Source of the DNA: Henckelia pumila
Lineage: Eukaryota > Streptophyta > Magnoliopsida > Lamiales > Gesneriaceae
Reading direction: 5' to 3'
Assembly: GCF_033568475.1 (NCBI RefSeq)
Contig: NC_133123.1
Span: 128,560,930 to 128,624,929 of the forward strand
DNA length: 64,000 nucleotides
This document shows positions 48,929 through 59,588 of the stretch, piece by piece (position 1 is the stretch's first letter; each line of letters opens with the position of its first letter). The translations under genes were made by a program, and so were the position numbers. A model generated the notes under the pieces. That model had not been told where the DNA came from. It worked only from the letters and a program-made list of their open reading frames with translations, and did not search any database.

Positions 48929-49435
48929 CAGTGTTATAAAATTCCCCGCCCAGGCCCGCCTAGACGCTGGGCGGCGACCCGCTGCCTCGACTAATGCCTG
49001 GGCGGCACTCTGGGCGTCGCCCGATTAGTTGGTCGCCTAGGCGGCGCCTCAGCCGCCTAAGCGGCCTGGGCATCGCCTAGGCGCCTGCTTCCTAGGCGGC
49101 GCCTCAGGCGCCTAGGCCACCTAGGGGCCGCCTGGGCACCGCCTATGCCACTTACTGCCTAGTCGGTTTATCCATTAATAAAAATAAAAAAATTTTATTT
49201 TTTTAATTAATAAAAAAAACTTAAAAGTAGATATTTTAATTTTTTGAAAGAATTTTGCACAAAAAATGAAAAAAACATAAGATATAAAAATTATTTTCCA
49301 TAGTGAAACTCATAAATATTCCAAAATTTTAATTTTTTTAGGCTAAAAAAAAACCGCCTAGGCGGACGCCTAGTCAGCTAGGCGCTAGGCGGTGGGTCGC
49401 CGCCCGACTACCGCCTAGCGCTGTTTAGAACATTG
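48929..49435. mobile_element. hAT-type MITE, 507 bp, with CCTAGGCGG-rich arms
   Basis: Ends CAGTGTTATAAAA and, inverted, CAATGTTCTAAACA, flanked by a perfect 8-bp duplication GTTATATC (48921-48928 and 49436-49443), diagnostic of hAT transposition. Both arms are packed with GCCTAGGC, GGCGGC and GCCGCC palindromes around an AT-rich centre (about 49155-49340). It has no coding capacity. It lies in intron 1 of the PGL pseudogene. Confidence 0.92.
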
Positions 49436-49443
49436 GTTATATC

Positions 49444-50540
49444 CTTGGTATTAAAGTGTGTGGGTGCTAAATTGTAGTGGAAGGAAATAAAGGAGTATTA
49501 TTTGGCCTTTGTGTTAGTACTCGATCCAGAAATTTATACCTGCCTACATTTTAAAAGGAAAATTCATGATTTGTAGTTAAAAAAGAAAAAAAAAATCCAT
49601 TGTTTTAAGTTTGTTGGATCTTGAAGTTGTGAATATGTTTTAAAATTTTATACCATAAGTGTGTGGGCCCCTGGGTGGTGTCGTGTCATTGGATTGAGTC
49701 ATAAATAATATGTGCACAAACAATTAACTCAAGTTTATAATGGATGTGTGTAACAGGAAAAATAGAGGGCTAAAGTTACATATAGGCTTGACAAATGTGT
49801 TAAAGAAAAATTGTTGGATTTTTGTGATGTCATGAATATTCCTATCTCCGAAACCAATGTAAATAAGATAATCTAATTATTTGATTTTTTTTTTGAAATC
49901 ATAAATGCTCAGTTCTTTGATCATATGCAGTTGTGTTTTCCAGAAAGAACTCTCTGTAAAGTTATTAGAATTCTTAGAATCTCTTCATGCAACGAGATAT
50001 ATCTCACTCACTGAAAAAGATTGAGTAAGTCTTCTTGTTTTGTGTTTGTTGATGCATTCGATTGAATATGATTTCTTTTTTGGTAGTTAATTAGACATAT
50101 TTTTTTGGTGTTATTACCTTATAATTGTTTGATTATTACATGCAAGATGCACATTATTTTTTGGGGCAGTTCCAGAATGAACAATGTTATAATTTATGTT
50201 TGGTTAACAAACTAACTTCACTTCAACAATTATGGTTGTGTTTGTTTTCGCAGGCAATTGCAATGACAGAGAAATTAGATCAAACAAGCTACAAATTAAT
50301 TTTTAGTTAATTTTAGATTTATGTTTATGGTTTTTGTTGTATTTAATTTATCATGTATACTTTAGAATTTTATTTTTATGTCATTTGATTGGTTGCGTAT
50401 GAAATTTTTAGAATGTCGTAAATATTATTTTGTAATGTTGGAAAATTGTATAATAATTTTATTTCAATTTTTGTTTATTTTGAACGATTTATAATATTAT
50501 AATTTTTATTTTTTTTTTGTTTTTTATCTGAAAAAAAATA
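49444..50540. other. PGL intron 1 sequence, AT-rich
   Basis: No coding segment recognised. Part of it may be internal sequence of the CACTA-like element ending at 50747, whose left end was not found. Confidence 0.35.
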
Positions 50541-50747
50541 ATTCGTAAAGAGCTTAAAACTGTTGTAAAAGGTCATGTTGTTGTTGTTTTTGAGAGAAAA
50601 GACAACAGTTTTAAAATGTTGTAAAACTGTTGTCTTCTCTCTCAAAGACTTGAGCGTGATTTTTAACAACACGAACTTTTACAACATTTTTAAGCCCCCT
50701 ACGACAACTGAAAAAAAAAATTGTCTGTAGGAGTTTTTCTTGTAGTA
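50541..50747. mobile_element. terminal region of a CACTA (En/Spm) transposon
   Basis: Ends ...GGAGTTTTTCTTGTAGTA; inverted this is TACTACAAGAAAAACTCC, one base from the canonical CACTACAAGAAAAA terminus. Before it lie subterminal repeats in both orientations built on ACAACAGTTTTA, TTGTAAAACTGTTGTC and TTTTACAACAT, as in CACTA ends that bind transposase. The opposite end was not located, so this is a fragment or a long element whose other end has decayed. Confidence 0.65.
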
Positions 50748-51595
50748 TGCAATTGTTTTTATATTATATATATATATTATATAAATATATAAATATAATT
50801 TGTTTTTTTAATTAATTAGATAAACAATTAAAATTTAATTTATTAATTTTTTTTTACGTATTTAGCATTATTTAATTAAAATTAATTTTATTTTGTTATA
50901 AAATTTAAATTTAGGTAATAATAATAATTATATAATATGTATAGAATTGATTAGTGGGACCCTAAAAAAAGTTAGTTGTTGGGTTTAAGATTGTAGAGAG
51001 AAGTTATAAAAATTTTGTTTTGAGGTATGAATGATGTGTTATAGTAGGTCCCACGATAAAGTTTAGTTTTTGAGTTTAGGGTTACGGTTACCCTCAGCTA
51101 GCTGCCAGCTCAGCGGCGTTCACAGATCCCCGCACACTAGTGTGCAGAGGATTATTTATATTGCTATATGTAAATATCATGGCGATGCGATCACATGCAT
51201 TACCTCTCGATGTGTTTTTAAGAATCTTCATCCATATATAGTAGCCATTTTTTGTAGGAAAAATAATTTTTTTGTTTCATTAACTCGTATATATATATTT
51301 TTGTCAACTAAATTTTTAAAGTTTTGTTTTGATACACTAACTTTTAGTTTTTGACTATTTTGGTCTAATTGCTAATGTAGCACTGAAAAATGATTATGTG
51401 ACAACGGAAAATGCATGCTGACATGTCAAAATGCCACATCAGCAAATGCCAAAATAACTAAAAATTAAAATTTAAGGTGCCAAAAAAAATTTAATTGGCT
51501 AAATCAAAAAAATCGACAAGTTAATGGACACAAAAAATCATTTTTTCTTTTATGTAAAATAGATCGATTTATAAAATTTGTAGCAATCATATTTG
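50748..51595. other. AT-rich intron sequence
   Basis: Long A/T runs, no gene or terminal repeats recognised. Confidence 0.4.
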
Positions 51596-51725
51596 GGTAG
51601 TGTTTGGGATTGCTTCTGAAAAGCACTTCTCGGCTTTTACTTTAAAAAAATTTGAAATTTAATTTGTGAAATTTTGTTAACAAAAAGCTGAGAAGCGCTT
51701 ACTAAAAGCTCTCCCAAACACTGCC
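51596..51725. mobile_element. 130-bp MITE
   Basis: Left end GGTAGTGTTTGGGA and inverted right end GGCAGTGTTTGGGA, with arms continuing through AAGC.CTTCTC.GC, so the whole element folds into a hairpin. TTG flanks both sides (51593-51595 and 51726-51728), a possible 3-bp duplication as in Harbinger-type MITEs. It lies about 120 bp beyond PGL exon A. Confidence 0.75.
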
Positions 51726-52041
51726 TTGATACAACAAACATGTCGTCTGAGTTATTGTACGTACGATTCAAATGATATTGGATTTTCATAGTTACACGAT
51801 CCCTGAAATGCCATATATTAAAAATTTTCATAAATTTTATTTCGATTATGTACCTGAGTGTACTAATTATAAGGGTACCTCCGAGAGAGAGCACAACGCT
51901 GAAAGATCCTTTCTGTTTAATGTATTTATTGGAAAGCTGCGCGGTATAATGTGCAAGAGCCATAGATACATCAAACTCTGAATCAAATATCTTTACACTT
52001 TCTGGATCATAGGCGGAAGCCAATAATATAGTCGCGCACAC

Positions 52042-52914
52042 AGTGACACCTATAACTATTAATTAGACTGATCATCGTCTTCATATTTTGTTGAGAGTGG
52101 CCATGCATGCAGAACAAGGCAATAATAAAGGGACCAATTGCCTTTTGAGAAGAAAAGAAAAAAAGCGACTAATTTAAGTTGGGAAAGTGCATTGGTCATG
52201 TATGTTTGTCACTTTGCGATTTCAGTTTTTTATGTTTTCATAATATTTCAGTTTTAGTCCTGCATGATTTGATTTTTGACAATTTCAGTCTTTTTTATTC
52301 GAAAATGCTTAAATGTCACTATACACGTCAGCTTCACATCAGCAATATATTGGTGCCACGTCGCGTCACATCAGAAAAAAGACTAAAATTGCCAAAAAAA
52401 TAAAGATAACGGACTAAAATTGAAATATAAAAATATATATACTGGACTAAAAAAGTAATTTTCCCATTTAAGCTAGATTTTACAGATTGATGAGTGAACC
52501 TAGTAATAATATTACATACAATCCAGAGGTTTACTACTCGACGAGGGGTTTTTGTATGTCTAAAGAATAATATTGTTATATTTAATGAAATCTGCTTTTT
52601 ATGATTATTTTTTTATTATTATTTATTATTGTAATGTATTCGATATCTTCTTTGCTTGTTGTAATGACTAATGAATACGATCACCGTATCTTTTATTGAG
52701 AAAAATTGAAAAGTTGGCTGGTCAAACTGACTAATTAATTAACAACATAGAGGAAAGTGGAAACTATGGGTTAATTACTTACTTACCTCTTAAATATTAA
52801 GAACTAAAATTTTTTGTGAGGCTATTTAATTTCACGGGTTAATTTTGTGATATGGGCTTTTATTTGATCTAACCTCGAAAAGTACTAGTTTTTTATATCA
52901 AAATTATAAATTTG
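52042..52914. other. non-coding region upstream of PGL exon A
   Basis: No ATG in frame with exon A and no other gene recognised. Confidence 0.4.
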
Positions 52915-53064
52915 CACTTTAAGGGTGTTTGACGATTGAACTTATAAGCTCTTTAAAATAACTTATAAGATGTTAAAATTTGTTTGATATAAATTTTCTA
53001 AACAGCTTTATAAGCTGTCAAAATAAGTTATTTATTCGACAACTTATAAAATATTAAGATATTT
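52915..53064. mobile_element. fragment of a GGGTGTTTGGC-type MITE
   Basis: AGGGTGTTTGACGATTGAAC followed by repeated CTTATAAG and its complement, the pattern of the outer MITE at 58893. The inverse end is absent because the copia LTR abuts it at about 53065. Confidence 0.45.
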
Positions 53065-53237
53065 TGTATTTTATCGTTGATGACATAGAGAAAAAAGGAG
53101 GCTAGAGATTTCTTATTGACTTACTTAATGCAATCAGAATACAATAAAGAGTATTTATAACTAGGGATTACAATGAAAAGAAATAGACTAAAATACCCTT
53201 AAACACTAATAAAGATAATATTATAATACAACTAATA
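53065..53237 (-). repeat. probable 3' LTR of the minus-strand copia element
   Basis: Follows the purine stretch directly; on the minus strand it starts TATTAGTTGTATT and probably ends GATAAAATACA. About 173 bp, short as in Ale/Ivana-type copia elements. There is no second copy to confirm it. Confidence 0.5.
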
Positions 53238-53250
53238 TCCTCCCTCAAAC

Positions 53251-54476
53251 TTACGATGCTACAACGATAAGCATTGAGAGTTTGTCAGACAGGAAACGAA
53301 AGTGCGAAGCCGGGTGTGCTTTTGTAAACATATCAGCAATCTGCAGAGAAGAAGGAACGAATGGTAATGTGGTGGTGCTGATCTGCAGGTGGTGGCGAGT
53401 GACATGACAATCAATCTCGATATGTTTGATTCGTTCATGAAAGACTGAATTTCGTGCAATCTGAATAGCACTCTGATTATCACAATGTAGTGGAGTAAGG
53501 TGACAAAGAGAAATACCCATATCAGCAAGCAACCGACGCAACCAAACAATTTCACAAGTAGTTGAGGTCATGGCACGATACTCAGCTTCAGTAGAAAACT
53601 GAGAGATGACATCTTGTTTCTTTCTCTTCCACGAAATAAGCGAGTCACCGAGGAAAATACAAAATCCAGTGGTCGACTTGCGGTCCGTAGGATCACCAGC
53701 CCAATCCGCGTCAGAGTAAGCCCGCAGCTCTAACGAAGACGTAGAAGGAAACAAGAGACTATGAAACTGAGTGCCCCGAAGGTACCTGAGAATACGAAGA
53801 ACGACAACCCAATGAACTGTAGTAGGGGCAGTGACAAATTGACTAACCACATGAACAACATGTGCAATGTCTGGGGGAGTCACGGTAAGATAAACCAGGC
53901 TGCCGACAATGGTACGATAGAGACTGGAATCTGCCAAAGGAGTGCCATCTGACGGAGAGTATCTAGCGTTGGTCTCAAAAGGAGTATCAACAGTCCTGTT
54001 GTCAGTAAGTCGAGCACGCTCAAACAAATCAGCTATATATTTGATTGAGATAAGAGATAGCCTTTTGGAGAATAGGTAACCTCAATTCCCAAAAAATAAC
54101 GTAGCATACCCAAGTCTTTCATAGCGAAGCAACGTGCCAACTCAGATTTCAAAGATGCAATACCATCATAATCATCACCCGTAATGATCATGTCATCAAC
54201 ATATAAGGATAATAGAATACGACCTGCTGTTGTACGCTTGACAAATAAAGTCGAATCATGGTGACTAGGAAGGAAACCAAGTGAAGTGATCACCATAGAA
54301 AACTTCTCAAACCAGGCACGTGGTGCTTGTTTGAGACCGTAAAGAGCTTTGCGAAGCTTGAAAACTTCACCAGGCTGATGAGCGACACCAGGAGGAGGCA
54401 TCATATAAACTTCTTCATGAAGGTCACCATTCAAAAAGCATTCTTGACATCCAACTGAAATATTCTCCATCGGCAA
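53251..54476 (-). pseudogene. copia RT second half and RNase H
   Basis: 54476-54033 carries FLNGDLHEEVYMMPPPG, KALYGLKQAPRAWFEKF and the catalytic YVDD. A break at about 54030 moves to the next frame, 54027-53251, with YRTIVGSLVYLTVTPPDIAH, AYSDADWAGDPTDRKSTTGF, STEAEYRAM and KHIEIDCH, the RNase H signature residues. Confidence 0.88.
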
Positions 54477-56287
54477 ACGGAAGCAACGACGATCAGAGTG
54501 CGAATAGTCAGCATTTTTGCAACAAGGGCAAACATTTCTTCATAATCCATGCCATACTCCTGGGAATATTCTTTAGCAACAAGTCAAGCCTTGTATCGCT
54601 CAATGGATCCATCTGATTTGGTTTTAATCTTGTAGATCCAACGAGAAACAATGGTATATTTTTCGGATGGCAGCGGAACCAAATCTCATGTATGAATCTG
54701 GTGTAGAGCAGTAAGTTCCTCAGCCATAGCAACCTGCAAAATGGGATCAATAATTGCCCCTCTATAGGACAAAGGCTCAGATAGACGATGAACAGAGGCC
54801 ACAAAGGAAGCAAATGAAGTAGAATAAGAGGAGTACTCAAAATCGGGGAGTTTAGTAGACTTACGAGTGCGAGTGGACTTACGCAGAGGAGGAACATCTG
54901 CAATCGCATCTGACATTTGGGTGGTTGCAGGAGCAGGGGCATGGGAGGTGGATGCCTCGTGAACCAAAGTATCAGATAGAGCTTCATCGGGTTCGGTATC
55001 AAAATGATCAATACGAACTAGATCTGATGGTGTCATATGATGTGAACTAGCAGGAACAGAAAAGAATGGAATATGCTCTAAAAACACAACATGACGCGAG
55101 ACATACAATTTTTGACTAACTGGATCAAAACAACGATATCCCTTTTGACCAACACCATAACCCAAAAAAACACATAAGGCGGACCGGGGAGACAATTTAT
55201 TACGCTCAACATGTGGTCGAAGAACAAAGCAAGTACAACCGAAGACGCGCAACGAGGAATAATCAGGTGAATGGCCATACAACTTTTTAAACAGGGACAA
55301 ACCTGAATTATGAGATATTGGAATTCCGTTGATTACATGAGCAGCCGTAAGTGCTGCTTCCCCCCAATACACACTAGGAACCTCGGCTAAAAACATGAAC
55401 GAACGAGCTATTTCAACAAGATGACGATGTTTTCTTTCAGCAACACCATTTTGTTGAGGAGTGTCTGTATACGAGGTTTGGTGGATAGTCCCATCAAAAG
55501 CAAGTAACTGAGAAAAATCGTTAGAAGTGTATTCACCCCCCAAATCACACCGAAAAAATTTAATGACAGATGAGTGTTGGGTTTTCACAAGAGCTCTAAA
55601 GTTACGAAATATGGTAAGGAAATCAGACATGCGTTTCATAAGATAAACCCAAGTATAACAAGTGAAATCATCAATAAAAGAAACATAATATCTCAAACCT
55701 CGTTTGGTGTATACAGGAGAAGGTCCCCACACAACAGAATGCACAAGATCAAATGGCGCAATTGAAAAAAAATGCTTTTATAAAAAGGCAAGGCTGAAAA
55801 TTTAGCCAGTTTACAACCACTGCAATCAGAAATATCATGACTATCCAAATGACCCAAAACTCCTGTAGACACCAAAAACTTTAAACGAGACCCAAAAACA
55901 TGACCTAAACGAGAATGCCAAAGATACAAATCAGAATATGAACGACTCAAATGAAAAGACGACAAATCCACACTAGATGCAGCAACATCTGATATTTTTA
56001 GCTCATTCAAGACATAGAGTCCCCCTTCCCTACGGCCTATCCCAATCACCTTCTGAGATCGCGAATCCTGAACACAACAATTGGTAGAAGTAAAAAAGAA
56101 CCGAGAGACCCGAATCACGCAATTGACCAACAGATGCAAGATTTAAAGTTAGACTAAGAATATGATATACATTTGAAAGTGATAAATGAGATGTGTGAAC
56201 AGAGCCAATTCCTGCCAATGACATTGGAGTACCATCGGCGATCATGACAGACAAAGATGGAGCAGAGTTAACAGACGCAAAAGAATA
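54477..56287 (-). pseudogene. copia integrase region and RT start
   Basis: 56139-55693 holds the pre-integrase zinc region (LWHSRLGHVFGSRLKFL, CSGCKLAKF). 55744-54686 holds the integrase core: FIDDFTCYTWVYLMK, FFRCDLGGEYTSNDF (catalytic Asp kept, the usual Ser before it replaced by Cys) and QQNGVAERKHRHLVEIA (catalytic Glu). The RT start at about 54700-54480 is spread over two frames with stops. Confidence 0.85.
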
Positions 56288-56664
56288 TGTGACGCCCGTG
56301 GCTGAGGAGGCAAGGAGTAATCGCCGGTGCCAAGACGTTGCACGGACAATGAGCGGCTCCTGGTAGGCTTCTAGGCGGAGTGAGAAATGAATGAACCAAT
56401 CCTGCCGGAATGAGAGAGATTCTGAAACTGTGTAGGTATGAGACTACATAGTTGAGGAGAGCTTAAAAGATTTCAGATATACTACTCATATCAAGAGGGT
56501 GCATCTTCTTTTCGGGAGCTCATCATATAAGAACTCCAAAGTTAAGCGTGCTTGACTTGGTCCAATTTTAGGATGGATGACCCTCTGGAAAGTTTCTCAG
56601 GGTGCGTGTGAGTGAGGACATAAGAATTCTGGAAAGACCCGTCTTGATACATTGGATCTTTACA
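56288..56664 (+). repeat. Cassandra 5' LTR
   Basis: 377 bp; followed two bases later by the primer site. Differs from the 3' LTR by scattered substitutions, so the insertion is not very recent. Confidence 0.93.
56528..56612 (+). promoter_or_regulatory. 5S-rRNA-like internal promoter in Cassandra 5' LTR
   Basis: AAGAACTCCAAAGTTAAGCG, then TGCTTG, TAGGATGGATGACC and CTGG.AAGT correspond to the A-box, intermediate element and C-box region of plant 5S rRNA. The 5' part of a true 5S gene is absent. Confidence 0.88.
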
Positions 56665-56666
56665 AA

Positions 56667-56677
56667 TGGTATCAGAG
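56667..56677 (+). other. Cassandra primer binding site
   Basis: TGGTATCAGAG, initiator-Met tRNA type. Confidence 0.92.
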
Positions 56678-56734
56678 ACGACCTCTCTTAGTACGGTATG
56701 GTTCGGGGACGAATCAAGCGGAAGCTGGTGGGCA

Positions 56735-57111
56735 TGTGACGCCCGGGGCTGAGGAGGCAAGGAGTGATCGCCGGTGCCAAGAGGTTGCACGGACAATAAG
56801 TGGCTCCTGGTAGGCTTCTAGGCGGAGGGAGACATGAATGAACCGATCCTGCCGGAATGAGAGGGATTCTGAGACTGTATAGTTATGGGACTACATAGTT
56901 GAGGAGAGCTTAAAATATTTCATATGTACTACTCATATCAAGAAGGTGCCTCTTCTTTTCGGGAGCTCATCATATAAGAACTCCAAAGTTAAGCGTACTT
57001 AACTTGGGTCAATTTTAGGATGGGTGACCCCCTGACAAGTTTCTCAGGGTGCTTGTGAGTGAGAGCATAAGCACGCTGAAAAGATCCGTCTTGATACAGT
57101 GGGTCGTTACA
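56735..57111 (+). repeat. Cassandra 3' LTR
   Basis: Same length as the 5' copy. Its 5S-like segment lies at about 56975-57060 (AACTCCAAAGTTAAGCGTAC, AGGATGGGTGACCCC). Confidence 0.93.
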
Positions 57112-57374
57112 GAATCAATATCAGGAGACATATGATGAGAAACACCTGAGTCTAATATCCATAGGGGAGACGGTTTACCTGAATTATCGGACAAAGACAA
57201 ACCTTTATGAGAGGAGGCAGACATCACATGAGGCTGAGAAGCGAGGAACTGCTGAAACTGCTCCAACATATGTGGATCCAAGGATGGGGCAGCAACTGCA
57301 TTGTTGGCCTGAGGTGAGCGATACGACCATGGAGCAGTATGTGGCGAGCGTGGTTGTTGAGGTGGTCGTTGTTA
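57015..57374 (-). pseudogene. copia protease fragment, split by Cassandra
   Basis: The minus strand encodes LWILDSGVSHHMSPDID, the copia protease active site (DSG), then runs into the Cassandra LTR at 57111. Protease sequence resumes at 56287 with FASVNSAPSLSVMIADGTPM. Confidence 0.85.
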
Positions 57375-57378
57375 GACT

Positions 57379-57396
57379 CACACACACACACACACA
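57379..57396. repeat. (CA)9 microsatellite
   Basis: Nine CA units at the point where copia similarity ends. Confidence 0.95.
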
Positions 57397-57399
57397 AAT

Positions 57400-58892
57400 A
57401 TTTATTTGTAAGAAGAGGTCAACCCGATCTACATATAAATGATTTTTTTTCTTTTTTCAATTTAAATAAAAAAAAATTCTCTTATTTTTGAGGATCAGGT
57501 AAATTCCATAAATATTAGTTTCAATTTATTTATCGTGTCTGTTATGCTCTCAAAATATAAGATGAAATAAATTGACGTAGTTTTATTTTTCATAAGTAAT
57601 GGGACTTGGAAGAATTATGTAACATGTTGAATTTTTGTTTTTTTATATATGGTATATATATGAAAAATTGTTTTTTAGTCATATATATTTGTCATTTAGC
57701 TCTATTTTGTCAGAATTTTACTTTAGTTCGTTATTTTTATTTTTTTGATAATTTTTGTCATTTAATTTTTTCAACGTGGTGCTAATATATCATTAATGTA
57801 GTGCTGATGTGATATGTATAGTGTCAAATCAGCATTTTTTTTATGAAAAAGACTAAAATTATTAAAAATCGAAACATGCAAGATTAAAACTGAAATTTAA
57901 AAACATAGAGGACCAAAAATACAAAGTGACAAAATTATTAGACCAAAATTATAATTTTCAATATATATGTTTTTTAAAGATTATTAGCATGATTACTTTT
58001 TCAGAACATAAAGATATTATTTGAATATTTTATTTACATTATGTCAATAAACATTAAATTAATTTATGTATATTTTGCTCTTTATTTGAAGAATCTTATG
58101 CACAAATATATTATTTATAAATTTTATAATCAATATTGTATTTGAAAATGAAATTTTGTAGTAAATATGTATCTGTTATATATTATGATTATTTTTAAAA
58201 AAAAAAATTAAGTTATGAACAAAATTAAAGAAAATATGTCATAAAAAATTATAAAAATAAGAACGAGAAATGTGAATTAAAATATAAATTAAGATGCAAT
58301 AAAGGGAATATTTAGTTTTTCATATAATTCTTATATCTCTAGTAATATTAAATGTAAACGACCGATTTAACTATGTTTTTTTTTTCTTTCTAACTTATCA
58401 TAAGAATTGATACTACAAGTGACTTTATAAAAAATAAATACAATCAATTAAATGATTTTATTGTTAATTTTGAGTGTAAAACTCAAGTATGGGGTGTATT
58501 TAACAAAAGATTAGATCGTTGTGAGACGGTCTCGTGAATCTATATATAAGATACGGGTTGACTCGTCTTACAATGAAAAATAATTTTTGTATAAAAAGTA
58601 ATATTTTTATGAATCAGGTCGGATAGAAGATTACCTCAATAATTTGATATATTCTTAAAATCGTCTCATTGTATTTTTGTATTAACAGAAAATGGGTTGT
58701 AAGTAACACTCCCCTATATATATTTATTTTTTATTTGTTCACTCAGATTAATAATATAATTGGAAAATATAAGTATACAAACACAAACTTCATTTTATTC
58801 GAATTTAATTAATATTCGAGGCAACTAAAGTAATTACAAGAATGCAAATTAATGGGGTATATATAACAAAAGAATACATGAGATACTATTTA
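57400..58892. other. AT-rich region without genes
   Basis: No coding sequence. 58514-58690 contains GTGAGACGGTCTCGTGAATC and a degenerate inverse GTCTCATTG, probably a decayed MITE. Confidence 0.45.
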
Positions 58893-59588
58893 GTATTAAG
58901 ATTATGTTTGGCTGAGCTTATAGAGTTTTTTTATGGTGCCCAACATTATATTCCCATTTCATGTCCACCATGTACAATATATGAGTTGACCGGTACAATA
59001 GATGAGTTGACTTGTACATGGTGGGCATGAAGTGGACATATAGTGTTGGGCACCATAAAAGAACTCGAGCTTATAAATTCTATAAAATAGCTTGGAGCAT
59101 AAGCTTTCTCAATTTTTTTGGCAACAATTTGGCAAACAACTTATAACCGACCAAAAGTTTGGGTAACCACACTTTTAAAATTTTACTTCTCCGAAAATAA
59201 TATTGTATATTTCCATAAATCCACACTATGTCCTCCACTCATTAAATATTAAATATTTATTTTTAAAAAATTCCACATAATATCAATTTTTCTAAATTAA
59301 AATACGATTTTTTTCTTTAATATAGGTTTAAAATTTATGATAAAATTTTAAAAATATTTTTAAATAACCTTTACAATATTATATCATTTGTGATAATTTT
59401 GACAACAAAATGATCTTAATTATAATATCAAACACATATATATCTTTAATTTGTTTAAAATAAATTTATTCAAACACTTTAATAATTTATTTTTAAAATA
59501 AGTCATGACAACATATATGCTCGTAAACCAGCTTAAAAATTGAGCATATAAGTTATACCTGATAATTTTAGCCAAACACCTCTTAATA
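58893..59588. mobile_element. MITE with a second hairpin MITE nested inside
   Basis: Outer ends GTATTAAGATTATGTTTGGC on the left and, inverted, GTATTAAGAGGTGTTTGGC on the right. Inside, 58931-58977 and 59012-59058 form a 47-bp stem of roughly 85% pairing (TTATGGTGCCCAACA at the tips). The loop carries a tandem near-duplicate of GTACAATA.ATGAGTTGAC. The outer sequence resumes at about 59065. Confidence 0.65.

Larger units (their letters stand above)
40556..52041 (-). pseudogene. PGL: 6-phosphogluconolactonase pseudogene in three dispersed exons
   Basis: Three collinear minus-strand segments reproduce a plant 6-phosphogluconolactonase, the enzyme hydrolysing 6-phosphogluconolactone in the oxidative pentose phosphate pathway. 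Exon A (about 52041-51848): SVKIFDSEFDVSMALAHYTA, KGSFSVVLSLGGTL. Exon B (about 47511-47398): YVDWSKW, then after a +1 shift WVDERVVPLDDPLSNYKL, then after another shift ALDGFLSK at the donor. Exon C (41014 to 40556, acceptor ACGCAG): VPIPKENIYPISAEEVAEDY, KIDLILLGVGPDGHVA, a stop, then in another frame RITFTFPVINSAPNIVIVAT and the C-terminal FLDKGAASDL. There is no ATG before exon A, several shifts and stops, and introns of about 4.3 and 6.4 kb full of transposons. It is not functional as read. Confidence 0.82.
56288..57111 (+). mobile_element. Cassandra TRIM retrotransposon, complete, with 5S-like LTR promoters
   Basis: Two LTRs of exactly 377 bp (56288-56664 and 56735-57111) begin TGTGACGCCCG and end TTACA. 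Between them are 70 bp holding only a primer site (TGGTATCAGAG, 56667-56677) and a purine-rich end. Each LTR contains a segment matching the 5S rRNA internal promoter region. This combination defines Cassandra, a non-autonomous TRIM that codes for nothing and depends on enzymes of other elements. Flanks GAATA (56283-56287) and GAATC (57112-57116) agree at four of five bases. Confidence 0.95.
53065..57374 (-). mobile_element. Ty1/copia element (minus), 5' truncated, interrupted by a Cassandra TRIM
   Basis: Reading right to left: protease (57281-57120), insertion (56288-57111), rest of protease and GAG-pre-integrase (56287-55700), integrase (55744-54900), RT (54690-54033), RNase H (54027-53251), a purine stretch GTTTGAGGGAGGA (53250-53238) and a short 3' LTR (about 53065-53237, TATA-like CTAGTTATAAATAC on the minus strand). 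Gag and the 5' LTR are absent; similarity stops at a (CA)9 tract at 57379. Several frameshifts make it inactive. Confidence 0.88.

Noticed and set aside
56528..57060. Functional 5S rRNA genes
   Set aside because: Only the internal promoter part resembles 5S rRNA; the 5' part is missing and both copies sit in identical LTR positions of a TRIM element.
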